Source: Rossellomorea marisflavi
GTDB taxonomy: Bacteria > Bacillota > Bacilli > Bacillales > Bacillaceae_B
Assembly (NCBI GenBank): GCA_003667865.1
Contig: CP033051.1
Span: 1,819,501 to 1,883,500 of the forward strand
Direction: 5' to 3'
Length of the DNA stretch: 64,000 nt
The position numbers and the translations under genes were made by a program. The first letter of the stretch is position 1. The number at the start of each line of letters is the position of its first letter. The notes beneath the pieces were generated by a model. That model searched no databases. It was not told the DNA's origin and saw nothing but the letters and a program-made list of their open reading frames with translations. This document shows positions 63,530 through 64,000 of the stretch, in pieces.

Positions 63530-64000
63530 ATGGAACTATCAAAAGGGCAGAAGCTACTGTTTATAGGGGATTCTGTTACAGATTGTGAACGTGCGATGCC
63601 TGAGGGTGAAGGGTTGTTTGGAGCTGTTGGGAAAGGCTATGTTTCTTTTGTAGATGGCCTACTACAAGCTGTCTACCCTGAGCTTGGGATCCGGGTTGTG
63701 AATAAAGGGATTAGTGGCAATACTGTCCGTGATCTAAAGAATCGTTGGCAGGAGGATGTGCTAGATCAGAAACCGGACTGGCTAGCGATCATGATTGGAA
63801 TTAATGATGTATGGCGTCAATTTGATACTCCGTTTATAAAAGAAGGGCATGTATATATTGATGAATATGAGGAAACGCTGCGACAGCTTGTCTTACAAAC
63901 AAAACCTTCAGTGAAAGAGCTTGTCTTGATGACGCCTTTCTATTTGGAAACCAATGAAAAGGATGCGATGCGTCAAAAAATGGATCAATATGGAGCTGTT
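63530..64000 (+). CDS. Acetylxylan esterase-like SGNH hydrolase, 5' part
   Basis: 157 residues are visible before the window ends. Serine-histidine hydrolase (SGNH) blocks are present: I FIGDSVTD with Ser15 as nucleophile, II/III KGISGNTVRDL with Gly and Asn for the oxyanion hole, and IGINDVW. Closely resembles Axe2 of Geobacillus stearothermophilus, which removes acetyl groups from xylo-oligosaccharides; Ser15 is in the same place. GCGGGAGG precedes the ATG. No signal peptide, so it acts in the cytoplasm with the GH52 and GH43 enzymes. The catalytic His lies beyond the window. Confidence 0.85.
   Translation, partial: MELSKGQKLLFIGDSVTDCERAMPEGEGLFGAVGKGYVSFVDGLLQAVYPELGIRVVNKGISGNTVRDLKNRWQEDVLDQKPDWLAIMIGINDVWRQFDTPFIKEGHVYIDEYEETLRQLVLQTKPSVKELVLMTPFYLETNEKDAMRQKMDQYGAV

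Overview
The window reads as chromosomal DNA of a low-GC, spore-former-type Firmicute in the Bacillaceae (Bacillus sensu lato). Pointers are AGGAGG-type ribosome binding sites, frequent TTG and GTG starts, Rho-independent terminators after most genes, and proteins whose closest remembered relatives are Bacillus or Geobacillus (SwrC, XylR, GH52 beta-xylosidase, Axe2-type esterase, DUF4085 and DUF1835 proteins). I see no rRNA, tRNA, CRISPR array, insertion sequence or prophage. Species cannot be fixed from sequence alone.

Layout. 1-4.1 kb: the 3' end of a YbdG-like MscS channel gene, then small genes (GNAT, lipoprotein, DUF523, unknown proteins). 4.3-8.4 kb: swrC-type RND efflux pump, divergent from its probable TetR repressor, with a palindromic operator between. 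8.6-14.3 kb: GNAT, a chemoreceptor, a decayed stretch, and a PepSY/FixH-like pair. 14.5-19.5 kb: a promoter carrying a CcpA (cre) site with a short terminated leader or sRNA, a membrane alpha/beta hydrolase, and a TetR/DHA2-MFS efflux pair. 20.3-22.5 kb: a c-di-GMP-I (GEMM-I) riboswitch in front of a chemoreceptor. 22.7-40 kb: mixed chromosomal genes, including a cupin, a VWA lipoprotein, a Gfo/Idh/MocA oxidoreductase, a PD-(D/E)XK-like protein, an ABC-F protein with a structured leader, a UPF0060 gene that seems to start at ATT, DUF4085, an HD-GYP phosphodiesterase and a third chemoreceptor. 40.1-46.5 kb: a DeoR-controlled ABC sugar or glycerol-phosphate import operon with a PHP metallohydrolase and a HAD phosphatase. 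46.6-53.2 kb: NUDIX, VOC, DUF1835, an ABC-2 exporter, an RsbW-like ATPase and small genes, one of them broken. 53.4-64 kb: a xylan/xylose cluster.

How the genes work together. The xylose block is the clearest system. XylR (ROK repressor) sits between two matching operators. It should control a GH52 beta-xylosidase, xylA and xylB, with a GH43 enzyme behind xylR. Transketolase and an Axe2-like acetylxylan esterase follow, giving a route from acetylated xylo-oligosaccharides to the pentose phosphate pathway. A cre-like site before xylA suggests glucose repression. A second theme is c-di-GMP and motility: one riboswitch-controlled receptor, one HD-GYP enzyme and two other receptors. A third is drug and surfactant defence: SwrC, MFS, ABC-F and ABC-2 transporters.

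The most unusual signals are non-coding. Two intergenic elements 31 kb apart have four arms at exactly the same 51-60-51 bp spacing. Five copies of a GTGGGAC...GTCCC palindromic repeat lie close to stop codons, and one of them encodes the end of a protein. There is also a GC-rich repeat between xylB and tkt, a five-unit 21-bp tandem repeat, and twin operators with no adjacent regulator.
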